A stretch of DNA of 64,000 nt from NCBI RefSeq assembly GCF_963678635.1, contig NC_087063.1, forward strand, positions 6,792,386 through 6,856,385, given 5' to 3'. Positions within the stretch are counted from its first letter, which is position 1. Every line of letters begins with the position of its first letter. Below, in pieces: positions 1 to 11,940 of the stretch. The notes under the pieces were generated by a model. It ran no database searches, was not told the origin of the DNA, and saw only the letters and a list, made by a program, of their open reading frames with translations. Origin of the DNA: Symsagittifera roscoffensis (lineage: Eukaryota > Xenacoelomorpha > Acoela > Convolutidae). Both the position numbers and the translations under genes were made by a program.

Positions 1-1367
1 ACTCGGTTCTCTGGGACTTATTGGCAGATGACAACACACGATGAGGACATCGATCTCGAGTCCGGGGAGTATGTGCCAGTCGGTCATGTCTAGGGGTTTG
101 ACCTTGAGAAATACGCAATTTTGGAGTGAAATTTTAATTTTGCAAAATTCGAATTGAGCATGTCATGCTCAATTTTCTCGAACCAACTGAAAATGAAAAA
201 GTCAAAAATCAGAACACCCGAATTAACAATTGCGGGAAACTACTCAAGAAAAAGGCAGGAAATTGCTATTCGCAATTTCTCGATACGAAATATCAAGAGA
301 GTAGAGCTGTCTTGTCCTGAAAACAGGAGAATCGAATACGGACTTGAGACAGAACAATTATTCGAATGGAAAGGAGTGGACTCTGAATGGAAGAGTGGAC
401 AACTCGAGTGTCCAAAGGGTTCATTCAGAGACTTTGATTCTAGAGACAAAACTTACTTCTGTTATTGAAACTAATTGGCCTTAAAACTTATTTAGTTATA
501 TTAGTTAATTCTCAAGCTGCTCATCTTTAACTTACTCCTCATACTCAAGTGCGTCGATATGTAAGTTCCAATTTAAATTTCTCGAGTGCATTTTATGATG
601 GTTATGTTGAGATAAGGCGAGTTTTAGGTTGATCCATCTGAAATGGATCAAAGTTCCACTGTCCAATAAAAAGTAACTAAGCGGATGGTTCCGACCCGGT
701 TTTTAATGGCGTTCATGTATTTTGGGTATCCCGAGGCCTAAGTATGGGGACGTTTTTATTTCTAGAGTGGGGGGGTATTTTGGTAGTAGCCTTTAAGCTG
801 TAATGGGTTCCAGTCTCATGTCGCAAGCGAACCGAATTGGCTCCGACCGTTCTTGAGGCGAAAAAACACAAGAGATAGTGTCCCTGACTCTTGAGCCAAT
901 GGTTATAGGGCCTATTTTTCTTAAGCCTCATATGTGACTAAAGTAGGCGACTGTTACATCTATTCCAATCCCGACCTTCTAGCTATCAGGGTAACTTAGT
1001 TTGTCTATTAGGGGTCAAATTAAACCAAAAATTCATCTCCGGGAAGCTAAGTAAATTCCACGTTCGTTCATACTTTTTAGGAGACTTAATTCTCATGCTA
1101 CGGTCCTATTACTATCAGATTGCTCGGGGACTACTTTTCTTTAGTCTAGTTGAATTGCTATTAATAGATAACTCGCCAAGCTAAACTGAACCAATGTTTA
1201 CCAAGTCAATATTGAACAAAACCCTCTACTCCAAGGTTGCAATGTAAAAACTATATCTCTATCAGCTTCTGATGTAGTTCCCAATACATAAGTTTTCCTC
1301 CCAATTTTTAGCAAGGTGACCCCTTTTCATTTCCAGGGGTTGGGCTGGGGAATACGCGGATTTCCGG
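1..1367. other. Unassigned AT-rich sequence
   Basis: No gene is recognised here. A frame is open from the first base to about position 90 without a start codon and could be the tail of a coding region lying outside the window. A 104-codon plus frame at 154-468 has no recognisable domain and is rich in charged residues. The rest carries stops in all frames. The stretch abuts the left LTR-like repeat and may be older repeat debris. Confidence 0.4.
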
Positions 1368-2331
1368 TGTTAATCTCGGGGTTTTCCATGCGAGTTTGTG
1401 GTCAAAACGCCCAAAGGTCAACTTAAGGTCACCTAGGGGTCAAACGGGGTGAAATTTCCATATTTGGGTTTAGAATCCCATGGGGGTCTCAACTACCAAG
1501 TTTCATTCATATCCCATTAATACTTCACAAGTTATCCAATTTCTATGGTCCATTATCACTTTTCCGGAAAAATAAAATTAACACCGGAAGGAGTCGCCGG
1601 AGGGTTTTCACCCACTAGGGGTCTTTTTAGGGGTTCGTACCTTTTGCCGATTGCCGCAACAAAATACTAATGCCACCTTTCATCATTTTGCGTAAATTAC
1701 CTATTTCCGGTCTAAGGGGGTGTTTTTCCAAGTGCTAAAAGCTTTCGGTCCAACCGCCAGATTTGATCCGAATTATAATACAAGATGTATCTTGCCACTA
1801 CCTATCATCCCTCCAAGTTTCAGCTCCCTGCGCTCATCGGTCGACGAGAAATGACTTCCGGAAGTTAGGGGTGGGTTTGTTTACTTTGGGCATAAAACCG
1901 GAAGTGGGGGTCTTAGGGGTCTGAAGTTCCAAACTTAAGCTTCCCTTAACTAGGCCTTCGACATGCTAGAATTTGAGCCCAATACCGCCGCTAGTTTCAA
2001 AGTTCTGATAGGGCCTTTTATACTTCCGAGGACCGTTATCACTTGCCCCCCAATGGTCTGACGGTTCCCGAATTTTGCATGCCTGCGTCAAATCATCTCT
2101 AGAATAGCTCCTCTGATTTTCATAACAATAGCTTTCTTAGTTCCGATTTTGAGGGGAGGGGTTCGCCGATTTTGTCAAATTTTGTTTTTTGACATAAGAG
2201 GGACGATATCTTTGAAGATTGAACTATTTCGAACTTTACCCTTTGTTTGCTCTACTACTTAACTTAATGACGAATCAACCTTACGCTCAGGTTACTATAG
2301 CATGTATTACTGTAGAATCACCATTTCTAAA
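1368..2331 (-). repeat. LTR-like repeat, left copy
   Basis: It begins (plus strand) TGTTAATCTCGGGG and runs to about ATCACCATTTCTAA. It matches 6802-7735 along its whole length with scattered substitutions and small indels. Read on the minus strand the pair start TG and end CA, as LTRs do. Divergence looks like several percent or more, so the insertion is old. The right end is less certain than the left by a few bases. Confidence 0.65.
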
Positions 2332-3280
2332 ATCTTCCGTTCATAGCCTATTATTCTCCCGAATAATGCTATTGACAACGTTTTAACTTACCGTCTTTCT
2401 ACCAAACTAGATTAGCCCTATCTAATGCCTAATCTTATCATAATACTTCCTAATTTCCGAATTACTTTTCGTCAGACAAAATCGCGGACCCTTCAGTCAG
2501 TCCCCATATGAGTAATCAGATTCGGTTAGGAAGCACTTTTTGTTACAGAAATCCTGACTAGGGGAGCTGACAGAGCGACCCATCGTCTCTTTTTAAAAAG
2601 TACCTATTGTTCAACAGTTATGCAATGTTCAGCAATACTGAGGTGGGATTGCACTACGATCTTAAACAAGCACCAATGAGCTGGGTGACAAAGATTTCGA
2701 AAAACTAGTTTTAACTCACAAATTCGTCTATCCCAAGCCTAACTGGAGGCCTTCTTATTCGAACTGGTCTACTCACATCTGTAGTCCAACTTTATATCAC
2801 AGGATCAACCATCGCCAGCTCACCCGGAGGTCTACCTTCAGCATCGCCGGGGAGGTTCCCGGGCTCTTCTTCCCTTCTGGCTTCAAACTAAGTTGCGTCG
2901 CATGTCTCCACCGCGTCGTTCTGCCTTTGCAAGCCTTCGTTTAGCCCAAGAGGATTAACTAGTGTCTCCATCACTACCCGATTTTTTTTCGACTTTTTTC
3001 CAAAAAGATCTTGCCTTGGCCGTGGATCATGATTGAATCCTTCCCGATTGTTTGATCAAATTGCCGCGTCTTCGATGTGCATTTACGGATCATCGAAGAA
3101 GTTCGCCGACCGATATGGTGTCGGTCGCTTCCTTGCAGTAGCTTCCTCTGGTTGCCTCGTGTCCTCCACATCTCGCTTCAGCGTGTTGAAATGCGGGAAC
3201 TTCACTTAACTGGGAGTCGTTCGCTTTGCCACCTTGTAGGTCACTTCGGACATCCTGGCCATTACAACGTAAGGTCCCTC
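2332..3280 (-). other. 3' internal part of the decayed retroelement
   Basis: Between the left LTR-like repeat and the integrase C-terminus. Minus-strand translation near 3200-3290 continues the integrase tail with a GPY-type motif after an in-frame stop. The remainder shows no domain. No convincing polypurine tract is seen next to the repeat. Confidence 0.4.
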
Positions 3281-3580
3281 CTATGGATCGAAAGTCTTCT
3301 TCGATTTAACTTTTTCTTCAGACCACACCCAGACTTTGTCACCAGTTGCATAGGGTTCCCGTAGAACTTTCTTCCAGTACTGATCCTTTTGTCGACGTTG
3401 ATCCGTCCCTAGGACTTCTCTCGCACTGCCGTGTGCATCTCGGAACTGCTCGTCTAGCCATTGCGCAAAACCATCTTTTGTCAACGGTTCATCGTGGGGT
3501 TTTGCGTAGAACAGTTCAACTAGATACTGACACTCCTGTCCATGCACCATACTAAACGATGTAGCTCCCGGTGTACACAA
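3281..3580 (-). pseudogene. Integrase C-terminal fragment (Ty3/Gypsy)
   Basis: About 99 codons of the distal integrase, following the catalytic core on the minus strand in another frame. The segment includes a PGATSF...HG stretch typical of the region after the third catalytic residue and a GDKVWVWSE segment typical of the C-terminal SH3-like domain of Ty3/Gypsy integrases. The frame closes at a stop, after which the same frame resumes with a GPY motif toward 3230. The frame changes and stop show it is inactive. Its order relative to the core and Gag fragments supports a single ancestral gag-pol. Confidence 0.6.
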
Positions 3581-3634
3581 AATTCGAATACGGCAACGTC
3601 GAGTCCCAATTTCTTGGGTTCTCTGCGCAAAGTT

Positions 3635-4551
3635 TCAAAATAACAACAGCCATCTTCGCGTTGTGTCTATCTGTCTGTCCATTACCCTTTGACTTATAGG
3701 GAGAAGACTCAGTTTGTCAATACACAAAAGTCGGCACATCTCTTGGATCAATTTGCCACCAAAACTTTTTCCTTGATCTGTATGTACCACACTGGGAGCT
3801 CCAAACTTCATCACCCAGTTCTCCACTTTCTCAAGAGCCACGTCAGCGAAATTCGTTGACAACAGAGGAACTGCAATAAAGTACATCGTGAAAGTATCCG
3901 TCAAAACAAGCACATGTTTCGCTCTTTTACTCGTCGCCATTGTCACTGGTCCCACTATATCTACAGCTACCGCACTGAATCTGATCCCGGAATCAAATGG
4001 GGCCTGAACCGCCCCTCGCTTCGTCTTCATTTCTTTCAAATGAACTGCTCGAGTTAGGCACCACTGGACTTTTCTTTCAATATCCGTTTTCATCGTCGGC
4101 CACCAATATCTTCGTCGCATTCTCGCCAGCATCTTCACGGCTGCAAGCTGTCCTTCTCCAGTCTCCATCAAATCGAACTGCCCAGAATTTCCCTCCGTCC
4201 CGCCACCGGAACTATCGTCAGAAGGGTTGGCTTGGAGCCATCTCGCTGAAACCACTTCTTGTAGAGTATTCCATCTTTTATACTCAACTCATCCCATCTT
4301 GACCAGTAGGCCAGTGTTTCAGATCCATACCGTATGGCCTGCTCCTTCGGGATGATGTTTGTTCCTAGTGACGGCATATCAATCATCTCATCGCATGTTC
4401 CCGCCCAGTTAAATACTTGACCCATCGCTTCATCTTCTCTCTGCGTCTTCGCAACTCCGCCTGGCGTTCTTTTCCAACGAATCGACTCGCTGTCGTCGCC
4501 TTCATTCGTTGCTGCCTCGTTGACACTTGCAACCGTATCCGATACACTCAT
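3635..4551 (-). pseudogene. Integrase N-terminal and catalytic core fragments
   Basis: Two overlapping minus-strand frames (4168-4551 and 3635-4255) cover the part before the zinc-binding region and the rve core. The core shows a VDIVGP segment with the first catalytic Asp, a VHTDQGKSF segment with the second, and flanking hydrophobic strands (KHVLVLTDTFT). The third catalytic region is disrupted near 3660 by a frame change. The upstream frame has the WDELSIKDGILYKKW type segment that precedes the HHCC region in Ty3/Gypsy elements. Broken frame and lost Glu region mean no activity. It is the most diagnostic piece of the element. Confidence 0.7.
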
Positions 4552-4670
4552 AGGCCTGCTTTTTCGCAGTGCCTCTTCTAACGAGATCGAATTGTGACAA
4601 CCTCAATTTCGTCATCGTCCATGTTTTCGCAAATCGCTTCCGCTGAGTGATCGTCAAAACTAGCTGGCCA

Positions 4671-5299
4671 TCACTCTTCATAGGGTTGCTTGACAGCAGC
4701 TGCTTTCTTTGCTATCAGCTGCCTCCTCTTCTCGTTACTCGAATAGCCTTCTCCTTCACTCTTCCCTCCTGGATCATGGGGGGTCGAGAGAATCCGCTTT
4801 GGGGATACAATGGATGGCAAATAACGTATGGGAACCATGGAACCCTCTTTCACTCCCGTCCACAGGAAATCTTCATCGTGGCTGAACTTCAATGTGCACC
4901 GATTTTCTTTCAGCGATCGAAGTCCGAAAACCATCTCTGCTTTCAGTTTTGCAACAACTAGCATATCAAGATCTTTGTCAACGCCCCCAATTTCAGACGG
5001 GCGGTGATACATCCATCCACCTTCATTTCCTGTCCATCTGTTGTCTCTAGTCTGCCCCGATATGGCTCAATCGCAGACGAGTCTAAGAGATCTCGAGTTA
5101 CATCTGTACGAATGAGGTCAGTCGTGGCCCCCGTATCTAGCAAGGCCTCGACTTGGGTTCTCCCTGTGCAAGCATCTACGACAACTCCACGGGGTCCGTT
5201 GATATCGTGACTAACTACCACTCGCTCGACACGTACCTGAGGTTGCTCTTTCGTTTCTCGCCCGGTAGAGACCTCTGAGCCCCGAGGTATTCGTTCCAA
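4671..5299 (-). pseudogene. Retroviral-type aspartic protease fragment
   Basis: Minus frame 4958-5299 contains VEALLDTGATTDLI, the DTGA active-site motif of a retropepsin, about 60 residues into the frame; the adjoining frame 4671-5012 continues the protease-distal region. It sits directly downstream of the Gag zinc knuckle, as in gag-pol polyproteins. The frame change near 5000 breaks continuity. No RT follows: the next recognisable pol segment is integrase, so the RT-RNase H portion has been deleted close to 4560-4670. Confidence 0.65.
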
Positions 5300-5466
5300 A
5301 ATCGACAGAACTTGTTCCTGCTACCACAGTGTATTACTCTTTACAACTGCATCTCGTTTCGGCCACTCATTGTGGCTCCCTCTAAACGAACCGTACGCAG
5401 GCATCTCTCGCTTCAGTGCCTGTTCTCTCTGTAAGTCGGCCGGGACAAAACTTCTTTTGAGCTCGC

Positions 5467-6579
5467 TCAGTGCCCCGGCCTTTGGTAGTTTAAATAAACC
5501 GAAGCCTTTCTCGGACACTCCTTCGCAAAGTGACCCAACTGACCGCATTCGAAACAACCTAGACGGTCCTCTCGATGGCTCGAGTTGATCTGTCGATTCC
5601 CATTCGAGGCCGGACCAGACGGCTGCCTGAGCCTTTGCGTTGGTTCCTGCCCCGGCAGATTTTCAGGGTGTGGAGCGGGAATTACTGAATTAACCAACCT
5701 GCCGATCATAGTCATCATATCTTGCATCTGCAAAGCCATCTGATCCAGTCGTTGGTCGGTGGTCGTCCGAATCGCTGTCATCAACTCGTCATGCCTCGAA
5801 TTCTGCACCTCGATCGGCGACGCAAGTTCGTCCAGTCTCTGATCAGTACCCGTCTGTGTTCTTCTAAGCTCTGCTCCAGCTGGTCTAGCGCTACCCATTT
5901 CTCGATCATCGCTGGTTGATCAGTACATAAATTCGGATGCGCCATGCAGCTCTCGAATATAGTTTGGCCGTCTCCCACTTCTCGCTCTGGCAGTCTTTTT
6001 CGCCAGTTCAAGAGTCTGAGCTATGCAGTTATCGTCTGACTGAAACTTTCAAATTCCTCTCGTAGAGGGAGCTCTTGCATTTCTTCATCGTAGATGCCGT
6101 CTTTGAACTGCTCACAGTTCATGTCGTCTCTCGCTTGCTCATCCATGTTTCTGTTTGCCACGTCACTTAGCGACCTGACTCGCCTGGAGAACTCACGCAA
6201 GCCTTCCTTCTCTCCTTGCATCAGGCTCTTGAACTGAGCTCTGACTGCCACGCGACTCTGGAATGGCATCAGCCGTTGATCGAGCTCGGCGAGCATCCTA
6301 GCCAACGTTGGCTCGTCTTAGCCGCCGATCTCTTCTCGAAAGTGGGCAGGCATGCTTGTAAATTTGTCCGAAGCCCGGCTCGTCAAACAGGTCGGCAGGA
6401 CCATCCTGGCCTGCTCGTCCTTCCAGCTGTTGGCGTCTGCGACCCAAGCGAAGTGCTTTCTCCAGTCTTCCCAGTTCTGATAGGTACTGGAAGGAAAACG
6501 ATCCGGCCATATTGTCCCGAATCCAAATACGCCTTGCAACTACCGCTTCAGCAATCAGCCGCCTGTCCTGTTCTTCCAT
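5467..6579 (-). pseudogene. Gag fragments with CCHC zinc knuckle
   Basis: Minus-strand pieces at 6298-6579 (and an alternative frame 6318-6539), 6021-6305, 5781-6011 and 5467-5898 together make a Gag-like protein. The middle part has the charged capsid-type segment (EKEGLREFSRRVRSL...). The last piece has CFECGQLGHFAKEC, an exact CX2CX4HX4C nucleocapsid knuckle. At least three frame changes separate the parts, so the gene is dead. The position next to the right-hand repeat fits a 5' LTR at 6802-7735 on the minus strand. Confidence 0.7.
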
Positions 6580-6801
6580 ATCGTATTATACCCGCGTCGT
6601 CAATTAGCAACCCAGGAGCGCAAAAGTAGAAGTAGGGGATTCCTTCGCGAACTGTCCCTTTGGCAGTGAATTCAGCGGGGCGACAGAGATTCACTACTTT
6701 CTACAATCCCGAAAGGGTTGATTTGGTGGCAAAAATCCTGTATTGCTCTCTGTTGCTTGCCCCTTTTGTGTATTGCTCTTCCGGCTGTTTTGTCTACTCG
6801 G

Positions 6802-7735
6802 TGTTAATCTCGGGGTTTTCCATGCGAGTTTGGGGTCAAAACGCCCATAGGTCAATTTAAGGTCACATAGGGGTCAACCAGTGTGAAATTTCCATTTTTG
6901 GGTTCAGAATCCTATGGGGTTCTCAACTACCAAGTTTCATTCATATCCCATTAAAACTTCACAAGTTATCCCACTTCTAAGGTCCATTATAATTTTTTCT
7001 GGAAAAATAATATTAACACCGGAAGGAGTCGCCGGAGGGTCTTCAATCACAATGGGTCTTTTTGGGGGTTCGTATCTTATGCCGATTGCCGCAACAAACT
7101 ACTTATGCCACTTCTTATCATTTCGCGTAAATTGCCTATTTCCGGTCTAAGGGGGTGTTTTTCCAAGTGCTAATAGCTTCCGGTCCAACCGCCGGATTTG
7201 ATTCGAATTATAATACAAGATGTATCCTGCCACTACCCATCATCCCTCAAAGTTTCAGCTCCCTGCGCTCATCGTTAGGGGTAGGTTTGTTAGGGGTGGG
7301 TTTGTTTACTTTGGGCATAAAACCGGAAGTGGGGGTCTTTGGGGGTCTAGAGGTCCAAAATTAAGCTTCCCTTAACTAGGCCTTCAACATACTAGAATTT
7401 GAGCCCAATACCGCCGCTAGTTTTTGAGTTCTGATAGGGTCATTTACACTTCCTGGGACCGTTATCACTTGCCCTCCAAGGGTCTGACGGGTCCCGAATT
7501 TTGCATGCCCGGATCAAATCATCTTTAGTGTCGCTCCTCTGATTTTCATAACAATAGCTTTCTTAGTTCCGACTTGGGGGGGATTTGTCAAATTTTGTTT
7601 TCTGTAACGATATCTTCGAAGATTTAACTATTTCGATCTTTCCCCTTTGTTTGCTCTACTACTTAATTAAATGACGAATCAACCTTACGCTCAGGTTACT
7701 ATAGCACATATTACAGTAGAATCACCAATTCTACA
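6802..7735 (-). repeat. LTR-like repeat, right copy
   Basis: Second copy of the 1368-2331 repeat. On the minus strand it begins TGTAGAATTG and ends ATTAACA. It precedes the Gag fragments, so it would be the 5' LTR. The bases after it on the minus strand do not show a standard TGG primer-binding site, so priming in this family cannot be assigned. Confidence 0.65.
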
Positions 7736-7826
7736 AAAGTTGAGAAAAATTTGTTCAAAATTTAAGATGTTTCTTTTTTGTGTGACTCAGTCTTTTTGCG
7801 TCAAGTTTTTCTTGCGCACTCTTAAG

Positions 7827-7854
7827 CAGGAGCAGATCTAGGATTTTCTCGAAG
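7827..7854. mobile_element. Truncated end of a hAT-type MITE at an assembly gap
   Basis: CAGGAGCAGATCTAGGATTT resembles the terminal repeat of the two complete elements at 15203 and 37624 (CAGGGGCGGAT-TAGG), with two substitutions. The rest is hidden by the N run. Confidence 0.5.
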
Positions 7855-8054
7855 NNNNNNNNNNNNNNNNNNNNNNNNNNNNNNNNNNNNNNNNNNNNNN
7901 NNNNNNNNNNNNNNNNNNNNNNNNNNNNNNNNNNNNNNNNNNNNNNNNNNNNNNNNNNNNNNNNNNNNNNNNNNNNNNNNNNNNNNNNNNNNNNNNNNNN
8001 NNNNNNNNNNNNNNNNNNNNNNNNNNNNNNNNNNNNNNNNNNNNNNNNNNNNNN
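7855..8054. other. Assembly gap (200 N)
   Basis: Exactly 200 unknown bases, a placeholder length. It hides the junction between the MITE end and the 5' part of the following pol fragment. Confidence 0.99.
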
Positions 8055-8785
8055 ATTTGGATGATTGGCAAAAACATTTCAGTAAGAAATTTAACCATCT
8101 TTTTCATAGGGTAGGGCGCATTCCTAACTATAAAGTGCAGGCAGAAGTTTTCAAGATTTTGATTACGATCCAGCAAAAGGGCAGACGAGTGCCTATAACG
8201 TTGCAAGAGAACGTAGATAAAAAAATTGAGAAACTCTTGGAACAGGGTCATATCCAAAAGTTGAAGGAATTTTCTGATAATTATTTTGTCTCCCCTATTG
8301 TCAATACGGTGAAAAAAGATGTTTCCGTAAAACTTGCACTAGAATCAAGAGAATTGAATAAGCAAGTCCATAAAAATAAATATCAAATGCCTAATTTTGA
8401 AGAGCTAATGAATATTGTGGGCCAATTAATAAGCAAACGGAAACAGGGGGATGTTTTCTTCTCAACGATGGACCTCACATACTCATACGGGCAATTACCG
8501 CTGAGTGAAACTACGAGCAAACATTGCAATTTTTCTTTGGTGGGAGGTCGATCCACCGGTACATATCGTTTCAAGACGGGATTCTATGGGTTGACAACTA
8601 TGCCGGCGGATTTCCAACGGGTAATGGAAGCCATTCTTTTGGAGTTTCCGTGTGCGCATGAATTCATCGATGATATCCTAGTCATTTCAAAAGGTACCGA
8701 AATTGAACACATTGCCCTAGTAGAGAAAGTTTTAGCGAAACTCGGTAAGGAAAATATGGCTTTAAAATTGGAAAAAGGTAAGTAA
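8055..8785 (+). pseudogene. Ty3/Gypsy-type reverse transcriptase fragment
   Basis: The frame is open from the gap edge and runs 242 codons. RT blocks are visible in order: the FFSTMDLTYSYGQLPL segment with the first catalytic Asp, the FYGLTTMPADFQRVM segment, and AHEFIDDILVIS with the paired aspartates (FIDD in place of the common YxDD). It stops at 8783 soon after the ALKLEKGK segment. The next pol part, in a shifted frame, starts after the RT thumb/connection region, which appears deleted. The N-terminal Gag/protease part is lost in the gap or absent. Confidence 0.8.
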
Positions 8786-8798
8786 GAAAAATGACTTC

Positions 8799-9969
8799 GT
8801 GTGGACAAACGAGTGTCAAATACCATTTGAAAAGCCCAATAAACAAGTCGGGAACCTCGTAGAATTAAAACATTTTGACGTGCTTAAAGATATCCGAACT
8901 GTGTGCGATGCGAGCCATAATGGTCTAGGAGCAGTACTAGACTCGGCTCCGAGGGATGGCGGCCTATTTCATTTGCATCTCGAGTTTGATTTCGGCAGAA
9001 AAGAAGTATTCGACGAATGAATTAGAAATGTTGACCGTAGTCTGGGGTCCGGAATACCTTAGAAATTGTATCTTTGGAAGAAAATTTACGGTGGTAACGG
9101 ATCATAAAGCCTTAGTATCCTTATTGAACGGAAACAATAAGAAAAAGAAAACAAATCTTAGTCGCTTAACCCGTTGGATTGATCGAATTATTCCTTTTGA
9201 TATTGTAATTGAGCATATGCCAGGGGCTAAAATCGGCCTGGCTGATTATTTATCAAGGCACCCGGTGGAGAAAGCTACGCAGGTGAGACTTTATGATAAT
9301 ACGTTCACAGTTGCAAAATTGCATTCAATTAACAATTCACTCGGCTATAAAGTGCAGAAAAATACCGGAGGGGCTATAAACAAGTCAAGGAAATTAGTTG
9401 TTCCAGCTAATGAGCATCGAATTGGAGCAAGTAATCGAAATTTTTCCCCGGAGGAGGGCGGCAAAACGCGTGATCATCGTTTAGCCAATCAGAATGCAGT
9501 GACGTGTATAATTGAATGTAATGACCGCAAAAGCGCGAATATCGTCAAATCGATCACTGTGTGTCAATTACGTGATTTTGCTATTAATCCTTTTACAAAC
9601 AACAACATTCCTTTTAACAACAAAAACAATTCCACAATGACATCCATTAATTTGAAGAAGCTAAATCAGTTACTTTTGCGACATCCAGAGATTACCAGTG
9701 GAAGCAGCAGCAAGGTGGAAGTGGTGGATGCGAGACTGGAGGCGGTAACGACGAATACCCGAGACGTGGAGTGTAATACGGTGATATCAATTCCTTCGGA
9801 ATTTGGGGGAAGGGAGTTGTTCCCGGCGGCATACCCTGGAAACGTGTTCATGTCCGTAATTCCGAGAGATTTCAAAAGTTTCAAGAAAACTGATGTCTTG
9901 CTCGAACTATTTAATCTCAAACTGGTGGAGGCCAACTACAAAGGGGGCCCTCAAATGCGCATTATCTAG
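8799..9969 (+). pseudogene. RNase H and linker fragment
   Basis: Frame 8799-9020 carries VCDASHNGLGAVL (first RNase H Asp). Frame 8956-9969 carries the STNELEMLTVVW segment with the catalytic Glu, VVTDHKALVSLL with another Asp, and the GLADYLSRHP block that closes Ty3/Gypsy RNase H. A long linker of about 230 codons follows without a known domain. The frame change near 9000 and the missing RT thumb show decay. It continues into integrase remnants after 9969. Confidence 0.75.
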
Positions 9970-10029
9970 AAGTTGGTGCAGTGTAAAGATCCCGAACTGG
10001 AGCGTAAAGTATCTGGGACAGCACACTCA

Positions 10030-10676
10030 CGACTTTCATGTCAGTGAAAATTGTCTGTGAATGGACGAACGACTCTTCATCCCAGTTCCTCTCAGGAAAG
10101 CGGTGGTCAATGGGATCCATTGTTTCCACCACGGGCGATCAAACATATTCGATGCGGCGTGGGATGTGTGGTTCCCCTACATCCACTCCACCGGAGTTTG
10201 GTGGCGGCAGCAAATGGGTGCAAAAAGTGCACCGAAGCAGGTAAAAGTCTTAAGCCAATGTGCGCCAAAGGTGACATTTGAAAGGTTTATGAACCTAGGG
10301 AACCTAACAATTAGACTTTTGGGGTCCGATTAAGTACCTAAATGAGTCGAGTAAATACGTGCTGGTATCGGTTGATCGGTTTTCGCGATGGCCTTTGCCG
10401 ATGGTTTGCGGGATTAATAGGAGCGACAAACTTCTCAAAATTATGAAACAATACATTTCTCATCACGGTGTGTCTAGGAAAATTTTCATGAATCAGGGCT
10501 TTAGCTTTAGGCCGAAAGCGGTTAACTAGTTTTGTAATTCTGAAGAAATACGAATTGTCTATTCCGCCGTAAATGATCATCGAGCCACTGGCTGTGTCGA
10601 ACGCACGGTTGGCAGTCTGAAAAAATCTGTTTTAACCTCCTACGGATGAGAAAAAGATAGTGAAAATCTAGAATCG
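10030..10676 (+). pseudogene. Integrase zinc-binding and core remnant
   Basis: Frame 10061-10333 has an H...H...C pattern (NGIHCFHHGRSN and a later CAP) resembling the HHCC domain. From about 10330 to 10676 translation with several frame changes gives VSVDRFSRWP and a segment ending in VERTVGSLKKS, matching the order of the rve core; the Asp of the second motif is not seen (an MNQGFSF-like stretch replaces the usual xDxGxxF). The catalytic triad is therefore incomplete. Confidence 0.55.
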
Positions 10677-11876
10677 ATGATAGAACGAGCGCTTAGTGCC
10701 CTTAGTAGATTTGCTTCTAATGCTACACTCAAAATATCGCCGTTTGAATCACATCATGGCCGGGAGGCAAATACTGTCCTTCGGAACCTTACAAAGAAGC
10801 CATCGAAACAAAACCTAAACTGGGACAGGGTATTGAAACAAAAATCTACCTATTTGGATTCTAATGATCCGCGATCGAATAAATTTCCGCCACCAAAGGC
10901 AACTGATTGGGAAGACAGATCGGACGTTGACTATGACGTCGAGCATATAAACCACCCCAAGAAACTTGCAGGTGATCATTTGGTCTCGGTTGCTGATCGG
11001 AGCTCGGAGCAGGTGGCTGCATCCAAAAACTCCGTGGGAGTGAAAATGCGGGAATCAGAGGCATTCATGCGGACGGAACTCTTGTTTCAACGTATCAAGG
11101 ATAGCAACAAAAGGAATAGACCATTAAAGCAAAAAGTAGTTAGTGAATCTCAACTTAATTTAACCCTAGCAAACGGGTCTGTGCTTAGGAAAATTGGGGT
11201 CGCGGGAAAGGCGCCAATTTCTGCTGCATCGAAGTTCTCGGAGAAAGTAACGCCAAAACCTCCAACGATGGTTGAGGTGAAAAGAAGGGCTGACCTCAAA
11301 AGATCAGAAGAAGAAACAGCAGCGGGAGCGAGTGCGAGGAAAACAATACAAACTGGGACGCGCGCAAAATCGCAAAATTGTGACGACGAGGATGACTCTG
11401 AATGGGGTTCCGAGTACGAACCATTGCAAATTACACGATATTCCGGACTGGGGGCAATGGGTGACGAACTGGGGGCTGGACCCAAATATAGCGACAAGCC
11501 GAGTACGCCACTGGCTAGAAAAAATACCGAAGGCGAGGCGAAAACATCCGGCGGAGGCGGTGCGAAACAATCCGAGGGCAAAAGTGCGAAGATTAAACGA
11601 CCGGAGGAGGCTAGTATCGAAAAAGCGGAAAACGTGCCTAATGTGAGCGGCGGAGTAGAAACCAGAAAGATATCGAAAAAGAAGGTTGAGCGTAAGAGAA
11701 AGCAACGACTAGTGTCGTATTCAAGTCAGGAGTCACAGGATTCAGATGGGGCGGGATCGCGCAAGAGTTCTAGGAAACGAACTGCAGCTACAAAATTTGG
11801 CGGTGTGATGATTGACAGCATTTTTAAATCTCGGAAGAACAAGGGGGAAGGAGAAAGGGAACGTGATACAAATTAG
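10677..11876 (+). CDS. Integrase distal region with long basic tail (remnant frame)
   Basis: An uninterrupted 399-codon frame. The first 60 residues continue the integrase helix that follows the catalytic Glu, including the FESHHGREANTVL stretch equivalent to the 'P-x-E-x-x-x-G' region of Ty3/Gypsy integrases. The remainder is hydrophilic, rich in Lys/Arg/Ser/Glu, with a DDEDDSEWG acidic patch and KKKVERKRKQR and SRKSSRKR basic clusters resembling nuclear localisation or chromatin-binding tails. No chromodomain is recognised. Because upstream pol is broken, this is probably a relic frame by chance still open, though independent translation from 10677 cannot be excluded. Confidence 0.5.
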   Translation: MIERALSALSRFASNATLKISPFESHHGREANTVLRNLTKKPSKQNLNWDRVLKQKSTYLDSNDPRSNKFPPPKATDWEDRSDVDYDVEHINHPKKLAGDHLVSVADRSSEQVAASKNSVGVKMRESEAFMRTELLFQRIKDSNKRNRPLKQKVVSESQLNLTLANGSVLRKIGVAGKAPISAASKFSEKVTPKPPTMVEVKRRADLKRSEEETAAGASARKTIQTGTRAKSQNCDDEDDSEWGSEYEPLQITRYSGLGAMGDELGAGPKYSDKPSTPLARKNTEGEAKTSGGGGAKQSEGKSAKIKRPEEASIEKAENVPNVSGGVETRKISKKKVERKRKQRLVSYSSQESQDSDGAGSRKSSRKRTAATKFGGVMIDSIFKSRKNKGEGERERDTN

Positions 11877-11940
11877 GAAGACGAAATTTTTCATTGCTGA
11901 AAACAAAACTCTTGATAAGAAACTCCTCGTAGTTATGTCC

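Larger units (their letters stand above)
1368..7735 (-). mobile_element. Decayed Ty3/Gypsy-type LTR retroelement, minus strand, RT deleted
   Basis: Two direct repeats of about 0.95 kb (1368-2331 and 6802-7735) enclose minus-strand fragments in the order Gag, zinc knuckle, aspartic protease, integrase, which is Ty3/Gypsy order. The protein fragments lie in several frames with many stops. Between the protease remnant (ends about 4671) and the integrase N-terminal part (begins about 4551) no reverse transcriptase or RNase H is present, so a large internal deletion has occurred. No target-site duplication is seen: bases outside the two repeats differ (TCCGG against AAAGT). The element cannot be autonomous. 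Element class is secure from the Gag knuckle plus integrase; family within Ty3/Gypsy is not assigned. Confidence 0.75.

Noticed and set aside
1368-7735. Interpretation of the 0.95 kb repeats as a simple tandem duplication of host DNA
   Set aside because: TG...CA ends and Gag/protease/integrase fragments in the right order between them favour LTRs, despite the missing target-site duplication.
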